Shown one piece after another: positions 9,171-19,148 of a stretch of DNA of 64,000 bases (position 1 is the stretch's first letter; the number at the start of each line of letters is the position of its first letter). Under the pieces are notes generated by a model. The model had not been told where the DNA came from and did not search any database. It saw nothing but the letters and a program-made list of their open reading frames with translations. The translations under genes and the position numbers were made by a program. The stretch lies in assembly GCF_021545845.1 (NCBI RefSeq), contig NZ_CP088923.1:1674001-1738000 (forward strand), given 5' to 3'. This DNA is from Rhodanobacter thiooxydans. Lineage in GTDB: Bacteria > Pseudomonadota > Gammaproteobacteria > Xanthomonadales > Rhodanobacteraceae.

Positions 9171-10172
9171 ATGGCACCACGGCATTTCATCACCACCCAG
9201 GATTACAGCCGCGCCGAGATCGACGCGCTGCTGGAGCAGGCCGCGCGATTCAAGCGTGAAGTGCGCGGCGGGCAATTGGCCGGCAAGTCGATCGCGCTGC
9301 TGTTCTTCAATCCCTCGATGCGCACCCGCACCAGCTTCGAGCTGGGCGCGTTCCAGCTGGGTGGCCACGCCATCGTGCTGGCGCCGGGCAAGGACGCGTG
9401 GCCGATCGAATTCGAGGTGGGCAGCGTGATGGACGGCGACACCGAGGAGCACATCGCCGAGGTGGCGCGCGTGCTCAGCCGCTACGTCGACCTGATCGCG
9501 GTGCGCGCGTTTCCGAAGTTCCAGGACTGGGCGGTGGACCGCCAGGACAAGGTGATCAAGGCGTTCGCGCAGTACGCCACGGTGCCGGTGATCAACATGG
9601 AGACGATCACCCACCCCTGCCAGGAGCTGGCCCATGCGCTGGCGTTGAAGGAGCACCTGGGCGACCTCACCAGGAAGAAGTATGTGCTCACCTGGACCTA
9701 TCATCCGAAGCCGCTGAACACCGCGGTGGCGAACTCGGCGCTGCTGATCGCCACCAAGATGGGCATGGACGTGACCCTGCTGTGTCCCACCCCGGACTAC
9801 GTGCTGGACGAGCGCTACATGGCGTTTGGCCGTCTGAACGCCGAGCAGAACGGCGGTTCGCTGAGGGTCAGCCACGACATCGAGGAAGCCTACGCCGGCG
9901 CCGGCGTGGTCTACGCCAAGAGCTGGGGCGCGCTGCCGTTCTTCGGTCGCTGGGAGCAGGAGAAGCCGATCCGCGAGGCGCACAAGCATTTCATCGTGGA
10001 CGAGGCGAAGATGGCGCTGACTAACCACGGCCTGTTCAGCCACTGCCTGCCGCTGCGTCGCAACGTCAAGGCCACCGACGCGGTGATGGACGCGCCGTAC
10101 TGCATCGCCATCGACGAAGCCGAGAACCGCCTGCACGTGCAGAAGGCGGTGATGGCATCGCTGCTGGCGTAG
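9171..10172 (+). CDS. argF': N-acetylornithine carbamoyltransferase
   Basis: This 333-residue transcarbamylase uses N-acetylornithine, not ornithine, as in Xanthomonas. Carbamoyl-phosphate binding is marked by 'NPSMRTRTSFELG', and 'HPCQELAHALALKEHLG' and 'HCLPLRRNVKATDAV' complete the active site; the Lys of the latter is the carboxylated lysine in the X. campestris enzyme. The run 'WPIEFEVGSVMDGDTEEH' corresponds to the loop from the neighbouring subunit with the Glu that selects the acetyl form. The start has 'ggatgggag' upstream. It opens the arg cluster. Confidence 0.95.
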   Translation: MAPRHFITTQDYSRAEIDALLEQAARFKREVRGGQLAGKSIALLFFNPSMRTRTSFELGAFQLGGHAIVLAPGKDAWPIEFEVGSVMDGDTEEHIAEVARVLSRYVDLIAVRAFPKFQDWAVDRQDKVIKAFAQYATVPVINMETITHPCQELAHALALKEHLGDLTRKKYVLTWTYHPKPLNTAVANSALLIATKMGMDVTLLCPTPDYVLDERYMAFGRLNAEQNGGSLRVSHDIEEAYAGAGVVYAKSWGALPFFGRWEQEKPIREAHKHFIVDEAKMALTNHGLFSHCLPLRRNVKATDAVMDAPYCIAIDEAENRLHVQKAVMASLLA

Positions 10173-10214
10173 CGGGGAATGGGGAATTGGGAATAGGTGC
10201 ATCTCGGAGCTGCC

Positions 10215-10838
10215 ATGTACATGCCGAAGCATTTTGTCGAAACGCGCGTCGAGGTCGTGCACGGGCTGATGCGTGACTACCCGTTCGCCACCGTGGTGGC
10301 GAACGCGGCCGACGGCCTGGTCGCTAACCACCTGCCGTTCGAGCTGGTCGGCGGGCTGCTGCACGGCCATGTCGCCCGCGGCAATGAACTGGCACGGCTG
10401 GACGGCGCCGAGGTGCTGCTGATATTCCAGGGCCCGGACGGCTACATCAGCCCGAACTGGTACCCGACCAAGCAGGAGACGCATCGCGAGGTGCCGACCT
10501 GGAACTATGCGGTGGTGCATGTGCATGGCCGCCTGCGCGTGATCGACGATGCCGACTGGTTGCGTCGCCTGCTGGAAACCCTGACCAATCGCCACGAAGC
10601 GGGCCAGCCGCAGCCGTGGAAGATCACCGATGCGCCGGATGACCACATCGAGAAGTCGCTGCAGGCGATCGTCGGCCTCGAAGTCGCGATCGAGCGCATC
10701 GAGGGCAAGTTCAAGCTCAACCAGAACCACCCCGCGCGCAATCGTGCCGGCGTGATCGCCGGCCTGCGCGAGCGCGACGGCGATGGCGACGCGGAACTGG
10801 CCGCGTTGATGGCCCTGCAGGAGGAGTCGAAGCCATGA
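10215..10838 (+). CDS. PaiB-family FMN-binding protein
   Basis: The 207-residue product matches the PaiB family, a flavin-reductase-like split beta-barrel. Hallmarks are 'MYMPKHF' at the start, 'ANHLPFEL', 'PNWYPTK' and the C-terminal 'KFKLNQN'. Family members are annotated as negative transcriptional regulators, but they have no helix-turn-helix and the activity is often unclear. It overlaps the next ORF by four bases and sits between argF' and argG, so it is probably co-transcribed with the arginine genes. Confidence 0.85.
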   Translation: MYMPKHFVETRVEVVHGLMRDYPFATVVANAADGLVANHLPFELVGGLLHGHVARGNELARLDGAEVLLIFQGPDGYISPNWYPTKQETHREVPTWNYAVVHVHGRLRVIDDADWLRRLLETLTNRHEAGQPQPWKITDAPDDHIEKSLQAIVGLEVAIERIEGKFKLNQNHPARNRAGVIAGLRERDGDGDAELAALMALQEESKP

Positions 10839-11332
10839 ACCGCCCGCATCGTTACCTCGTCGACGTGGAGTGGACCGGCAACCGCGGCAGCGGTACGGAC
10901 GGCTACCGCAACTACAGCCGCGACCACGTGATCCGCGTCGCAGGGAAACCCGAGCTGGCCGGTTCGTCCGATCCGACGTTTCGCGGCGATGCCACCCGGC
11001 ACAATCCGGAGGACATGCTGGTGACCGCGCTGTCGACCTGCCACATGTTGTCCTACCTGCACATGGCCACCGTGGCCGGCGTGGTGGTGACGGCCTACAC
11101 CGACGCCGCCGAAGGCACGATGGTCACCGAAGGCGATGGCGGCCGCTTCGCCGAAGTGGTGCTGCATCCGGTGGTGACGATCAGCGCCGCCAGCGATCCG
11201 GCGAGGGCCGAGGCGGCGCACGAAACCGCACACCACGCCTGCTTCATCGCCAATTCCGTCAACTTCCCGGTGCGCTGCGAGCCGCGCATTGTTGTGAGCC
11301 GGGATACGGGATACGGGATTGGGGATTCGTAA
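10835..11332 (+). CDS. OsmC-family protein
   Basis: The 165-residue product has the OsmC/Ohr fold, with the redox cysteine pair in '[15 protein letters not shown]' and '[14 protein letters not shown]'. Family members reduce organic hydroperoxides. The last nine residues (DTGYGIGDS) are encoded by one arm of a GGGATTCG-type repeat, so the natural C-terminus has been replaced or extended by repeat DNA. The gene follows paiB with a four-base ATGA overlap. Confidence 0.87.
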   Translation: MNRPHRYLVDVEWTGNRGSGTDGYRNYSRDHVIRVAGKPELAGSSDPTFRGDATRHNPEDMLVTALSTCHMLSYLHMATVAGVVVTAYTDAAEGTMVTEGDGGRFAEVVLHPVVTISAASDPARAEAAHETAHHACFIANSVNFPVRCEPRIVVSRDTGYGIGDS

Positions 11333-11441
11333 CAGCAGAAGCCAAACCGCCGCATCAACCCTTCCATCTACACCGAGAACTCCCATGTCGTCGCAAACCG
11401 CTCCCACGAATCCCGTATCCCGTATCCTGAATCCCGCCACC
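11302..11441. repeat. inverted repeat family E (GGGATACGGGATTGGGGATTCG)
   Basis: Arm one ('gggatacgggattggggatt', near 11309) and arm two ('gaatcccgtatcccgtatcc', near 11410) face each other across ~75 bases. The first codes for the end of OsmC and the second for residues ~9-20 of ArgG. Related copies occur at 34669-34768 and inside the repeat at 55743. Confidence 0.75.
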
Positions 11442-12647
11442 GGAGAAGGCCGAGACATCGTCTTGGCCTTCTCCGGCGGCCTCGACACCAGCTTCTGCGT
11501 GCCTTATCTGCAGGAGCGCGGCTGGGCCGTGCATACCGTGTTCGCCGACACCGGCGGTGTCGATGCCGAGGAGCGCGCCTTCATCGAGAACCGCGCGAAG
11601 GAGCTGGGCGTGGCCAGCCACGTCACCGTGGACGGCGGCCCGGCGATCTGGAACGGTTTCGTCAAGCCGTTCGTGTGGGCGGGCGAGGGCTACCAGGGCC
11701 AGTACCCGCTGCTGGTGTCCGACCGCTATCTGATCGTCGACGCCGCGATCAAGCGCGCCGCGGAGCTGGGCACGCGCGCCATCGCGCATGGCTGCACCGG
11801 CATGGGCAACGACCAGGTGCGTTTCGACCTGGCGGTGAAGGCGCTGGGCGACTACCAGATCGTGGCGCCGATCCGCGAGATCCAGAAGGAACACACGCAG
11901 ACCCGCGCCTACGAACAGAAGTTCCTGGAAGATCGCGGCTTCGGCGTGCGCGCCAAGCAGCAGGCCTACACCATCAACGAGAACCTGCTCGGCCTGACCA
12001 TGTCCGGCGGCGAGATCGACCAGTGGCAGGCGCCCGGTGCCGGCGCGGTGGGCTGGTGCAAGCCGCGCGCCGAATGGCCGTCCAAACCGCTTCGAGTGAA
12101 GATCGGCTTCGTCAATGGCGAGGCGGTGACGCTGGACGGAGAAAAGCTCGCCGGCCACAAGATGCTGGCCAAGTTGAACGGCCTGTTCGCTGCCTACGGC
12201 GTGGGCCGCGGCCTCTACACCGGCGACACCACCATCGGCCTGAAGGGCCGCATCATCTTCGAGGCGCCTGGCCTCACCGCGCTGCTCGCCGCGCATCGTG
12301 CGCTGGAAGAGGCGGTGCTCAGCAAGCAGCAGAACCGCTTCAAGCCGGAGGTGGCGCGCAAGTGGGTGGAGCTGGTCTACGAGGGCTTCTTCCACGATCC
12401 GCTGAAGACCGACCTGGAAGCGTTCCTGGCCTCCAGCCAGACCACCGTCAACGGCACTGTGACGCTGGAGACGAACGGCGGCAGCGTCGGCGCGGTGGCG
12501 GTGGAGTCGAAGCACATCCTCAACGCCAAGGGCGCCACCTACGCGCAGTCGGCCGACTGGGGCGTCGAGGAAGCCGAAGGCTTCATCAAGCTGTTCGGCA
12601 TGAGCAGCACGCTGTGGGCCGAGGTCAATCGGAGCGGTGGCGCATGA
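11385..12647 (+). CDS. argG: argininosuccinate synthase
   Basis: The 420-residue product joins citrulline and aspartate with ATP. The ATP-binding P-loop '[19 protein letters not shown]' is at residues ~23-41, followed by '[14 protein letters not shown]' and '[18 protein letters not shown]'. Xanthomonad ArgG proteins begin only a few residues before 'DIVLAFSGG'; here about 20 extra residues, including '[12 protein letters not shown]', precede it and are encoded by a repeat arm. The ATG at 11385 is the only plausible start in the right region. Confidence 0.95.
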   Translation: MSSQTAPTNPVSRILNPATGEGRDIVLAFSGGLDTSFCVPYLQERGWAVHTVFADTGGVDAEERAFIENRAKELGVASHVTVDGGPAIWNGFVKPFVWAGEGYQGQYPLLVSDRYLIVDAAIKRAAELGTRAIAHGCTGMGNDQVRFDLAVKALGDYQIVAPIREIQKEHTQTRAYEQKFLEDRGFGVRAKQQAYTINENLLGLTMSGGEIDQWQAPGAGAVGWCKPRAEWPSKPLRVKIGFVNGEAVTLDGEKLAGHKMLAKLNGLFAAYGVGRGLYTGDTTIGLKGRIIFEAPGLTALLAAHRALEEAVLSKQQNRFKPEVARKWVELVYEGFFHDPLKTDLEAFLASSQTTVNGTVTLETNGGSVGAVAVESKHILNAKGATYAQSADWGVEEAEGFIKLFGMSSTLWAEVNRSGGA

Positions 12648-12654
12648 GCAGCGA

Positions 12655-12800
12655 GCTTTTCTCCCCGCTCACCCGCAAGGGGACTCCCGCAGGGCCGCCT
12701 GCGGGAGAGGGGCCGGGGGTGACGGTCCGGCCGTGCCGCGACGCCTCGCTCCGCCCGAACCCTCACCCCAACCCCTCTCCGGCAGGGAGCGGGGCTTCGC
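12655..12800. repeat. palindromic repeat family D between argG and argE
   Basis: A 'ccgctcacccgcaaggggac' type start and a 'ccctcaccccaacccctctc' type end surround a GC-rich centre. It belongs to the same family as the copies inside argE and ileS and the copy at 40952. It fills the argG-argE spacer. Confidence 0.8.
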
Positions 12801-12816
12801 AGCGTGGAGCCGCGCG

Positions 12817-14076
12817 ATGAGTGCGCTGCTCGACGCCACGCTGGAACACCTGCGCGTGCTGGTCGGTTTCGATACGCGCAATCCGCCGCGGGCGATCGAC
12901 ACCGGCGGCGTCTTCGACTACCTGCGCGCGCAGCTGCCTGGTTTCACGGTGACGGTCACCGATTTCGGTGCCGGTGCAGTGGCCTTGCATGCGGTGCGCG
13001 GCGAGCCGAAGCTGCTGTTCAACGTGCATCTGGATACGGTGCCGGATTCGCCGGCGTGGACGGCCGATCCGCATGTGCTGCGGATCAGCGACGATCGCGC
13101 AATCGGTCTCGGCGCTTGCGACATCAAGGGCGCGGCGGCAGCGCTGCTGGCGGTGGCGGAGGCCAGCGACGGCGCCATGGCGCTGCTGTTCACCACCGAT
13201 GAGGAAGCCAACGACGCACGCTGCATCGCCGGCTTCCTGCGCGCTTTGCCCCCTCTCACCCACAAGGGGACTCCCTCAGGGTCGCCTCTGGGAGAGGGCC
13301 GGGGAGAGGGTACGGGCGAAGCGGGAGATCCGGCTTCGAGCGCACCCTCACCCCAGCCCCTCTCCCAAAGGGAGAGGGGCTATCAAGCGGTGATCGTGGC
13401 CGAGCCAACCAAAGGCGAGGCGGTGCTGGCCCATCGCGGCATCCAGTCGGTGCTGATGCGTTTCGCCGGCCACGCCGGGCATGCCTCGGGCGAGCAGAAG
13501 CCGGGCGACAGCGCCTTGCACCAGGCGGTGCGCTGGGGCGATGCGGCGCTGGACTTCGTCGCGGCGCAGGCGCACGAGCGCTTCGGTGGCCTGACCGGCC
13601 TGCGCTTCAATATCGGTCGCATCGAAGGCGGCATCAAGGCGAACATGATCGCGCCCACGGCGGAAGTGCGCTTCGGCTTTCGCGCGTTGCCCACGATGAA
13701 TCCGGATCACCTGCTGATCCGTTTCCGCAATCTGGTGGAACCGCAGCCGGTGGAATTCACCGAGACTTTCCGTGGCGCCACGTTGCCGGCCGGCGACACC
13801 GCGCGCGCCGAGGAGCGTCGACTGGCGGCGCGCGACCTTGCCGACGAGCTGGGCATCCCGATCGGCAATGCGGTGGATTTCTGGACCGAGGCCGCACTGT
13901 TCTCCGCCGCCGGCTGCACCGCTTTTGTCTACGGCCCCGGCGACATCGCCCAGGCGCACAGCGCCGACGAGTGGGTTGCGCTGGAACAACTCGAACACTA
14001 TGCGCAAACGGTTTATCGAATCGTTGAGAAGTCCGGCCAGGGACGGCCGGTTTTTGACCCCCGCGAGCATGGATGA
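12817..14076 (+). CDS. argE: acetylornithine deacetylase (or acetylcitrulline deacetylase) with repeat-encoded insert
   Basis: This 419-residue M20-family metallopeptidase removes the acetyl group of acetylated arginine intermediates; next to argF' the substrate is expected to be N-acetylcitrulline. Metal-site motifs are '[16 protein letters not shown]', '[13 protein letters not shown]' and '[13 protein letters not shown]', and a dimerisation domain follows. Residues ~145-188 (from '[11 protein letters not shown]' to 'PLSQRERG') are an extra Pro/Gly/Ser-rich stretch encoded by repeat D, inserted between 'RAL' and '[13 protein letters not shown]'. The frame is kept on both sides. The ATG at 12817 was chosen because earlier in-frame codons lie in another repeat copy. 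Confidence 0.92.
   Translation: MSALLDATLEHLRVLVGFDTRNPPRAIDTGGVFDYLRAQLPGFTVTVTDFGAGAVALHAVRGEPKLLFNVHLDTVPDSPAWTADPHVLRISDDRAIGLGACDIKGAAAALLAVAEASDGAMALLFTTDEEANDARCIAGFLRALPPLTHKGTPSGSPLGEGRGEGTGEAGDPASSAPSPQPLSQRERGYQAVIVAEPTKGEAVLAHRGIQSVLMRFAGHAGHASGEQKPGDSALHQAVRWGDAALDFVAAQAHERFGGLTGLRFNIGRIEGGIKANMIAPTAEVRFGFRALPTMNPDHLLIRFRNLVEPQPVEFTETFRGATLPAGDTARAEERRLAARDLADELGIPIGNAVDFWTEAALFSAAGCTAFVYGPGDIAQAHSADEWVALEQLEHYAQTVYRIVEKSGQGRPVFDPREHG
13250..13380. repeat. palindromic repeat family D inside argE
   Basis: The segment begins 'ccctctcacccacaagggga' and ends 'cccctctcccaaagggagag', with the same layout as intergenic copies. It is read in frame as ~44 residues of ArgE and has no stop codon in that frame. 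Confidence 0.88.
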
Positions 14077-14092
14077 GCGTAAGGAACAAACA

Positions 14093-15415
14093 ATGGACAC
14101 GGCTAAGCACAACACCCGCAAGACCATCGTGCGCCTGCTCTCCAGCATGGGCAGCGCGAAGGAAATCCAGCAGTACCTGAAGCGCTTTTCCGAGGTGGAC
14201 GCCAAGCGTTTCGCCGTGGTGAAGGTCGGTGGTGCCGTGCTGCGCGACGAGCTGGCCGACCTCGCCTCGTCGCTGACTTTCCTGCAGCAGGTGGGACTGA
14301 CCCCAATCGTGCTGCACGGCGCCGGCCCGCAGCTCGACGAGGAGCTGGCTGCCGCCGGCATCGTGAAGCAGACGGTGGGCGGCCTGCGCGTGACCTCGCC
14401 GAAGGCGCTGGGCATCGTGCGGCGCGTGTTCATGCAGCAGAACCTGAAGCTGGTCGAGGCGCTGCAGTCGATGGACACCCGCGCCACCGCGGTGCCGTCG
14501 GGCGTGTTCATGGCCAGCTACCTCGACCGCGAGACCCTGGGGCTGGTCGGCAAGGTGGAGAGCATCAACCTGGCGCCGATCGAGGCCAGCCTGCACGCGA
14601 ACTCGATCCCGGTGATCGCCAGCCTGGGCGAGACCGACGAGGGGCAGATCCTCAACGTCAACGCCGACGTCGCCGCGAACGAACTGGTGCGCGCACTGCA
14701 GCCGTACAAGATCGTGTTCCTCACCGGCACTGGCGGCCTGCTCGACGGCGAGGGCAAGGTGATCGACTCGATCAACCTCAGCACCGAGTTCGAGCACCTG
14801 ATGGCGCAGCCGTGGATCAACGGCGGCATGCGCCTGAAGATCGAGCAGATCGCCGACCTGCTGGCCGACCTGCCGCTGACCTCGTCGGTGTCGATCACCC
14901 GGCCGTCCGAACTGGCCAAGGAACTGTTCACCCACAAAGGTTCGGGCACCCTGGTGCGGCGTGGCGAGAAGGTGCTGCGCTTCGACTCCTGGGAGGGCGT
15001 GGACCGCGAGCGCATGCGCGGGCTGATCGAATCCAGCTTCGGCCGCACCCTGGTGCCGGATTACTTCGAACGCACGCAACCGTTCCGCATCTACGTCAGC
15101 GAGAACTACCGTGCCGCGATGATCCTCACCATGGAAGGCGGCCTGCCGTACCTGGACAAGTTCGCCGTGCTCGACGACGCGCAGGGCGAAGGCCTGGGCC
15201 GCGCAGTGTGGCAGGTGATGCGCGAGGAGAACCCGCAGCTGTTCTGGCGCTCGCGCCACCACAACCCGGTCAATATCTTCTACTACGCCGAGTCCGACGG
15301 CTGTCTGAAGCAGCCGAAGTGGAAGGTGTTCTGGTACGGCCTGGACGGCAATTTCGACACCATCGCCCGCTGCGTGGCGCATTGCGCGCAACGCCAGCCG
15401 ACGCTGGTGGGGTGA
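14093..15415 (+). CDS. argB: bifunctional N-acetylglutamate synthase/kinase
   Basis: The 440-residue fusion has an amino-acid kinase domain (residues ~1-285: '[15 protein letters not shown]' with Lys44, '[13 protein letters not shown]', '[13 protein letters not shown]') and a GNAT acetyltransferase domain (~290-440: '[16 protein letters not shown]', '[12 protein letters not shown]', '[14 protein letters not shown]'). This arrangement is the xanthomonad/vertebrate-like NAGS-K, which makes N-acetylglutamate and phosphorylates it. The ATG at 14093 is preceded by 'aagga' at good spacing; another ATG 24 bases upstream overlaps the argE end. Confidence 0.95.
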   Translation: MDTAKHNTRKTIVRLLSSMGSAKEIQQYLKRFSEVDAKRFAVVKVGGAVLRDELADLASSLTFLQQVGLTPIVLHGAGPQLDEELAAAGIVKQTVGGLRVTSPKALGIVRRVFMQQNLKLVEALQSMDTRATAVPSGVFMASYLDRETLGLVGKVESINLAPIEASLHANSIPVIASLGETDEGQILNVNADVAANELVRALQPYKIVFLTGTGGLLDGEGKVIDSINLSTEFEHLMAQPWINGGMRLKIEQIADLLADLPLTSSVSITRPSELAKELFTHKGSGTLVRRGEKVLRFDSWEGVDRERMRGLIESSFGRTLVPDYFERTQPFRIYVSENYRAAMILTMEGGLPYLDKFAVLDDAQGEGLGRAVWQVMREENPQLFWRSRHHNPVNIFYYAESDGCLKQPKWKVFWYGLDGNFDTIARCVAHCAQRQPTLVG

Positions 15416-15423
15416 GCGGTATA

Positions 15424-15536
15424 GCCCTCCCCTGCGAAGCAGGGGAGGGCTGGGGGTGGGGTCGCTCTTGATCTTGCTGGAAGATCAAAAGCCTACCCCC
15501 TCCCGACCTCCCCCTGCGGTGCAGGGGGAGGAGCAA
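15424..15536. repeat. palindromic repeat family C between argB and argC
   Basis: Hairpin one is 'ccctcccctgcgaagcaggg' and hairpin two is near-mirror 'ctccccctgcggtgcagggg'. They are separated by a spacer carrying 'gatcttgctggaagatc'. Similar composite elements lie at 30011, 47885 and 55097. Confidence 0.85.
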
Positions 15537-15557
15537 AAAAATCGCAGGAGTGAATCG

Positions 15558-16511
15558 GTGACACACGACAAGAAAATCATCGGCATCGTCGGCGCGCGCG
15601 GCCACACCGGCATGGAGCTGATCCGCCTGATCGCTGCGCATCCTGCGCTGGAGCTGGCTTTCGTCTCCTCGCGTGAACTGGATGGCCAGCGCGTGGCCGA
15701 TCATGTCGATGGCTTCGCCGGTGAACTGCGCTACGAGAACCTCGACCCCGACGCCGTGGCCGCCAAGCGCGCCGACGTGGTGATCCTGGCGCTGCCGAAC
15801 GGCAAGGCGGCGCCGTACGTGGCGGCGATCGACGCGGCGAGGCCGGACACGCTGATCCTCGATCTTTCCGCCGACTACCGCTTCGATCCGTCGTGGTACT
15901 ACGGCCTGCCCGAACTCACCCGCGGGCAATGGCGTGGCGAAAAAAGGATCAGCAACCCCGGCTGCTACGCCACCGCAATGGAGTTGTCGATCACGCCGCT
16001 GAAGGACCTGCTGGCCGCTCCGCCAGTGTGCTTCGGCGTCTCCGGCTACTCCGGCGCCGGCACCACGCCGTCGGACAAGAACGATCCGGACAAGCTGCGC
16101 GACAACCTGATGCCGTACGCACTCACCGGCCACATGCACGAGAAGGAAGCCAGCTTCCGGCTCGGCATCCCGGTGGAGTTCATGCCGCACGTGGCGCCGC
16201 ACTTTCGCGGCCTCACCGTCACCACCAACCTGTACCTCACCCGCCCGCTGAAACGCGAGGACGTGCTGCAGCGTTTCCATGCGGCCTACGACGGCGAGAA
16301 TCTGGTCAACGTGACCGACGAGGCACCGTGGGTCAGTCGCGTTGCGCACAAGCACTACGCCGAGATTGGTGGTTTTGCCGTCTCGGCCGACGGCAAGCGC
16401 GTGGTGATCGTGGCCACGCTGGACAACCTGCTGAAAGGCGCCGCCACGCAGGCGATGCAGAACATCAACCGCGCGATCGGCCTGGACGAATACACCGCCA
16501 TTCCGCAATGA
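15558..16511 (+). CDS. argC: N-acetyl-gamma-glutamyl-phosphate reductase
   Basis: The 317-residue NADPH-dependent reductase makes N-acetylglutamate semialdehyde. The nucleotide-binding start '[18 protein letters not shown]' and the catalytic cysteine in '[13 protein letters not shown]' are clear, followed by '[17 protein letters not shown]'. The start is GTG at 15558, seven bases after 'aggag'. In-frame upstream codons belong to repeat C and are not expected to be translated. Confidence 0.95.
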   Translation: MTHDKKIIGIVGARGHTGMELIRLIAAHPALELAFVSSRELDGQRVADHVDGFAGELRYENLDPDAVAAKRADVVILALPNGKAAPYVAAIDAARPDTLILDLSADYRFDPSWYYGLPELTRGQWRGEKRISNPGCYATAMELSITPLKDLLAAPPVCFGVSGYSGAGTTPSDKNDPDKLRDNLMPYALTGHMHEKEASFRLGIPVEFMPHVAPHFRGLTVTTNLYLTRPLKREDVLQRFHAAYDGENLVNVTDEAPWVSRVAHKHYAEIGGFAVSADGKRVVIVATLDNLLKGAATQAMQNINRAIGLDEYTAIPQ

Positions 16512-16513
16512 AT

Positions 16514-16614
16514 CGTCATTCCGGCGAAAGCCGGCAGCGCTTTACAACAGCGAAGCTGGTCATCCAGTGCCTTTCGTGAGCAAAGGCTCTGGGTCCCAGC
16601 GTACGCTGGGATGA
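16514..16614. repeat. repeat family F (CGTCATTCCGGCGAAAGCCGG) between argC and argH
   Basis: The element opens with 'cgtcattccggcgaaagccg', passes through 'ctggtcatccagtgcctttc', and closes with 'cccagcgtacgctgggatga', whose end is complementary to its beginning. A relative lies at 21950-22062. Similar 'GTCATTCC' repeats are common in other proteobacteria. Confidence 0.75.
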
Positions 16615-16649
16615 CGGGCAGTCTCCGACGAGAGCTTTGAGATCACACC

Positions 16650-17945
16650 ATGAACCAACCCCTCTGGCAAAAATCCGGCATCCAGATCGACGCAAAGATC
16701 ATGAAGTTCCTCGCTGGCGACGACGTGCTGCTGGACCGCGAGTTCTTCCTGCACGACATCACCGCCAGCAAGGCGCACGTGGAGGGGCTGGCCAACATCG
16801 GCGTGGTCGACGCCGACGAAGCGGCCGCGCTGAAGCACGAGCTGGATGCGCTGGCCGACGATTTCGCCAGCGGCGCCTTCGTGCTGGACGAGCGCTACGA
16901 GGACGGCCATTCGGCGATTGAGGCACGGCTTACCGAGCGCCTCGGCGACGCTGGCCGCCGCGTGCACACCGGGCGCAGCCGCAACGACCAGATCCTGGTC
17001 GCCACGCGCTTGTGGCTGAAGGACCAGCTCATCGCGCTGGAAACGCATTGCCGCGCCATCGCGCAGGTCTGTCTCGACCGCGCGGCGCAGCCAGCCGTGC
17101 CGCTGCCGGGCTACACCCATCTGCAGCGCGCGGTGGTGTCGTCCACCGCGATGTGGTTCGCCGGTTTCGCCGAGGGCTTCATCGACAATACGTTGCGCGC
17201 CCGCCAGACGATGGCGCTGATCGACGCCAACCCGCTCGGCACGGCCGCCGGCTACGGCGTGAACCTGAAGCTGGACCGCGAACACACCACCCAGGCACTC
17301 GGTTTCGCACGCATGCAGCTCAGCCCGATCTACGCGCAGCTGTCGCGCGGCAAGTTCGAGATGGCCGTGCTGGAGGCGATCGGCGGCGCGCTGCTCGACC
17401 TGCGCCGGCTGGCCTGGGATCTGTCGCTGTTCACCACCGCCGAGTTCGACTTCGTCAAGCTGCCGCCCGAGTACACCACCGGCAGCTCGATCATGCCGAA
17501 CAAGCGCAACCCCGACGTGATCGAACTGCTGCGCGCCAGCTATGCCAGCGTAGCTGCCGCGCGTACCGAGATCGAGCAGCTGCTGTCGCTGCCGTCCGGC
17601 TACCAGCGCGACCTGCAGTTCTCCAAGGGCTCGATCTTCCATGGCGTGCGCCATGGCCTGATGGCGCTGGAGCTGGTGCCCGACCTGCTGGCGCGGTTCG
17701 GCTGGAACGAGGGCGCGATGCGCGCTGCGATCGAGCCGGCGATGTACGCCACCGACGTGGCGATCGAGCAGGCCGCCGCCGGCGTGCCGTTCCGCGACGC
17801 CTACCGTGCCGCGGCGGAAGCCGCGGCGTCCGCGGGGCAGGGGCGCACGCCGGAAGGCAGCCTCGCCGCCCGCGTGTCGCCGGGCGCCGGCAACGACCTG
17901 CGGCTGGATGAACTGCACGCGCGCTTGCGCGCACTCGACGACTGA
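16650..17945 (+). CDS. argH: argininosuccinate lyase
   Basis: The 431-residue fumarase-superfamily enzyme splits argininosuccinate into arginine and fumarate. Visible motifs are '[10 protein letters not shown]', 'PGYTHLQRA' and the superfamily signature '[12 protein letters not shown]' with the catalytic serine loop at residues ~278-289. The length is slightly below the E. coli enzyme (457) and normal for xanthomonads. It is the last arginine-specific gene before proBA. Confidence 0.96.
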   Translation: MNQPLWQKSGIQIDAKIMKFLAGDDVLLDREFFLHDITASKAHVEGLANIGVVDADEAAALKHELDALADDFASGAFVLDERYEDGHSAIEARLTERLGDAGRRVHTGRSRNDQILVATRLWLKDQLIALETHCRAIAQVCLDRAAQPAVPLPGYTHLQRAVVSSTAMWFAGFAEGFIDNTLRARQTMALIDANPLGTAAGYGVNLKLDREHTTQALGFARMQLSPIYAQLSRGKFEMAVLEAIGGALLDLRRLAWDLSLFTTAEFDFVKLPPEYTTGSSIMPNKRNPDVIELLRASYASVAAARTEIEQLLSLPSGYQRDLQFSKGSIFHGVRHGLMALELVPDLLARFGWNEGAMRAAIEPAMYATDVAIEQAAAGVPFRDAYRAAAEAAASAGQGRTPEGSLAARVSPGAGNDLRLDELHARLRALDD

Positions 17946-17960
17946 AGCGGAGACACGGGC

Positions 17961-19148
17961 ATGGCGGCGATCGACACCGGGAACACGCACACCGAGCTGC
18001 CCGCGCAGGCGCTGCCTTCCTGGCGTCGCGCCGTACTGAAGGTGGGCAGCAACCTGCTCGCCGCCGACGGCGGCGGCCTCACGCCGCGCTATGCCGAAAC
18101 GCTGGCCGCCTTCATCGCCGCCAGCCACGCGGAGGGCCGCCAGGTGGTGCTGGTGTCTTCCGGCGCAGTGGCGGCGGGGCGCTCGCTGCTGCGCCAGCAT
18201 GCGCGCGACGGTGGTGGCCTCGCCGCGCGGCAGGCCCTGGCCGCGCTGGGCCAGGCGCCGATGATCGCGCTGTGGCAGTCGCTGTCCGCGCGGCCGGTGG
18301 CGCAGGTGCTGCTGACCCACGACGACCTGCGCAACCGCCGTCGCTACCTCAACGCGCGCGCCACCCTGCGCGAGCTGCTGCAGCTCGGCGTGCTGCCGGT
18401 GGTCAACGAGAACGACACCGTCTCGGTGGACGAATTGAAACTCGGCGACAACGACAACCTCGCCGCCATCGTCGCCGCACTGGTCGATGCCGACCTGCTG
18501 CTGATCGCCTCCGATGTCGATGCGCTGTACAGCGCCGACCCGCGGCACGATCCAGCGGCCACGCCGATCACACACGTCGCTGCGCTGACGCCCGAGATCG
18601 TGGCGATGGCCGGCGGCAGCGGCAGCGCGGCCGGCACCGGCGGCATGCGCACCAAGCTGCAGGCAGCGGCGAAGGCCGCGGCGGCCGGCATTCCCACTGC
18701 CTTGTTCAGCGGCCGCGAGGCGGTCACCGTGCAGGCGCTGCAACGCGGGCAGCTGCGCGGCACCCTGATCGCCGCGGCCTCCACGCGTCTGCAGGCGCGC
18801 AAGTACTGGCTGCGCCATGCACCCGCCGCACCAGGCCGCATCCGCATCGACGCCGGTGCCGCGAAGGCGCTGGCCGGCGGGCGCGTCTCGCTGCTGCCGG
18901 GCGGCGTGCTCGGTGCCGACGGTGAGTTCCACCGCGGCGACCTGGTCGAGATCGTCGACATGGACGGCGCCGCCGTCGCGCGCGGACTCAGCCAGTACGG
19001 CGCCGCCGAGGTGCGCCGGCTGGCCGGCCGGCACAGCCGCGAGATCGGCGGCGTGCTCGGCTACAGCTACGGCGACGAGGTGGTGCATCGCGACGACCTC
19101 GTCACCATGAATCGTCCGGTGACATCCGGGCAGGAGATCAGCGCATGA
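17961..19148 (+). CDS. proB: glutamate 5-kinase
   Basis: The 395-residue enzyme phosphorylates glutamate for proline synthesis. The amino-acid kinase domain shows '[11 protein letters not shown]', '[12 protein letters not shown]', 'VVNENDTVS' and '[11 protein letters not shown]'. A C-terminal PUA domain starts near residue 290 ('[13 protein letters not shown]'). The first ~20 residues are an extension over E. coli ProB. 'ggag' precedes the ATG, 15 bases after argH. It overlaps proA by four bases. Confidence 0.95.
   Translation: MAAIDTGNTHTELPAQALPSWRRAVLKVGSNLLAADGGGLTPRYAETLAAFIAASHAEGRQVVLVSSGAVAAGRSLLRQHARDGGGLAARQALAALGQAPMIALWQSLSARPVAQVLLTHDDLRNRRRYLNARATLRELLQLGVLPVVNENDTVSVDELKLGDNDNLAAIVAALVDADLLLIASDVDALYSADPRHDPAATPITHVAALTPEIVAMAGGSGSAAGTGGMRTKLQAAAKAAAAGIPTALFSGREAVTVQALQRGQLRGTLIAAASTRLQARKYWLRHAPAAPGRIRIDAGAAKALAGGRVSLLPGGVLGADGEFHRGDLVEIVDMDGAAVARGLSQYGAAEVRRLAGRHSREIGGVLGYSYGDEVVHRDDLVTMNRPVTSGQEISA

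Noticed and set aside
12637..12816. extension of argE upstream to 12637
   Set aside because: The added 60 residues are encoded by repeat D and overlap argG; conserved sequence begins right after the ATG at 12817.
15456..15557. extension of argC upstream
   Set aside because: It is repeat C sequence. The GTG at 15558 has a good ribosome binding site and fits the family.
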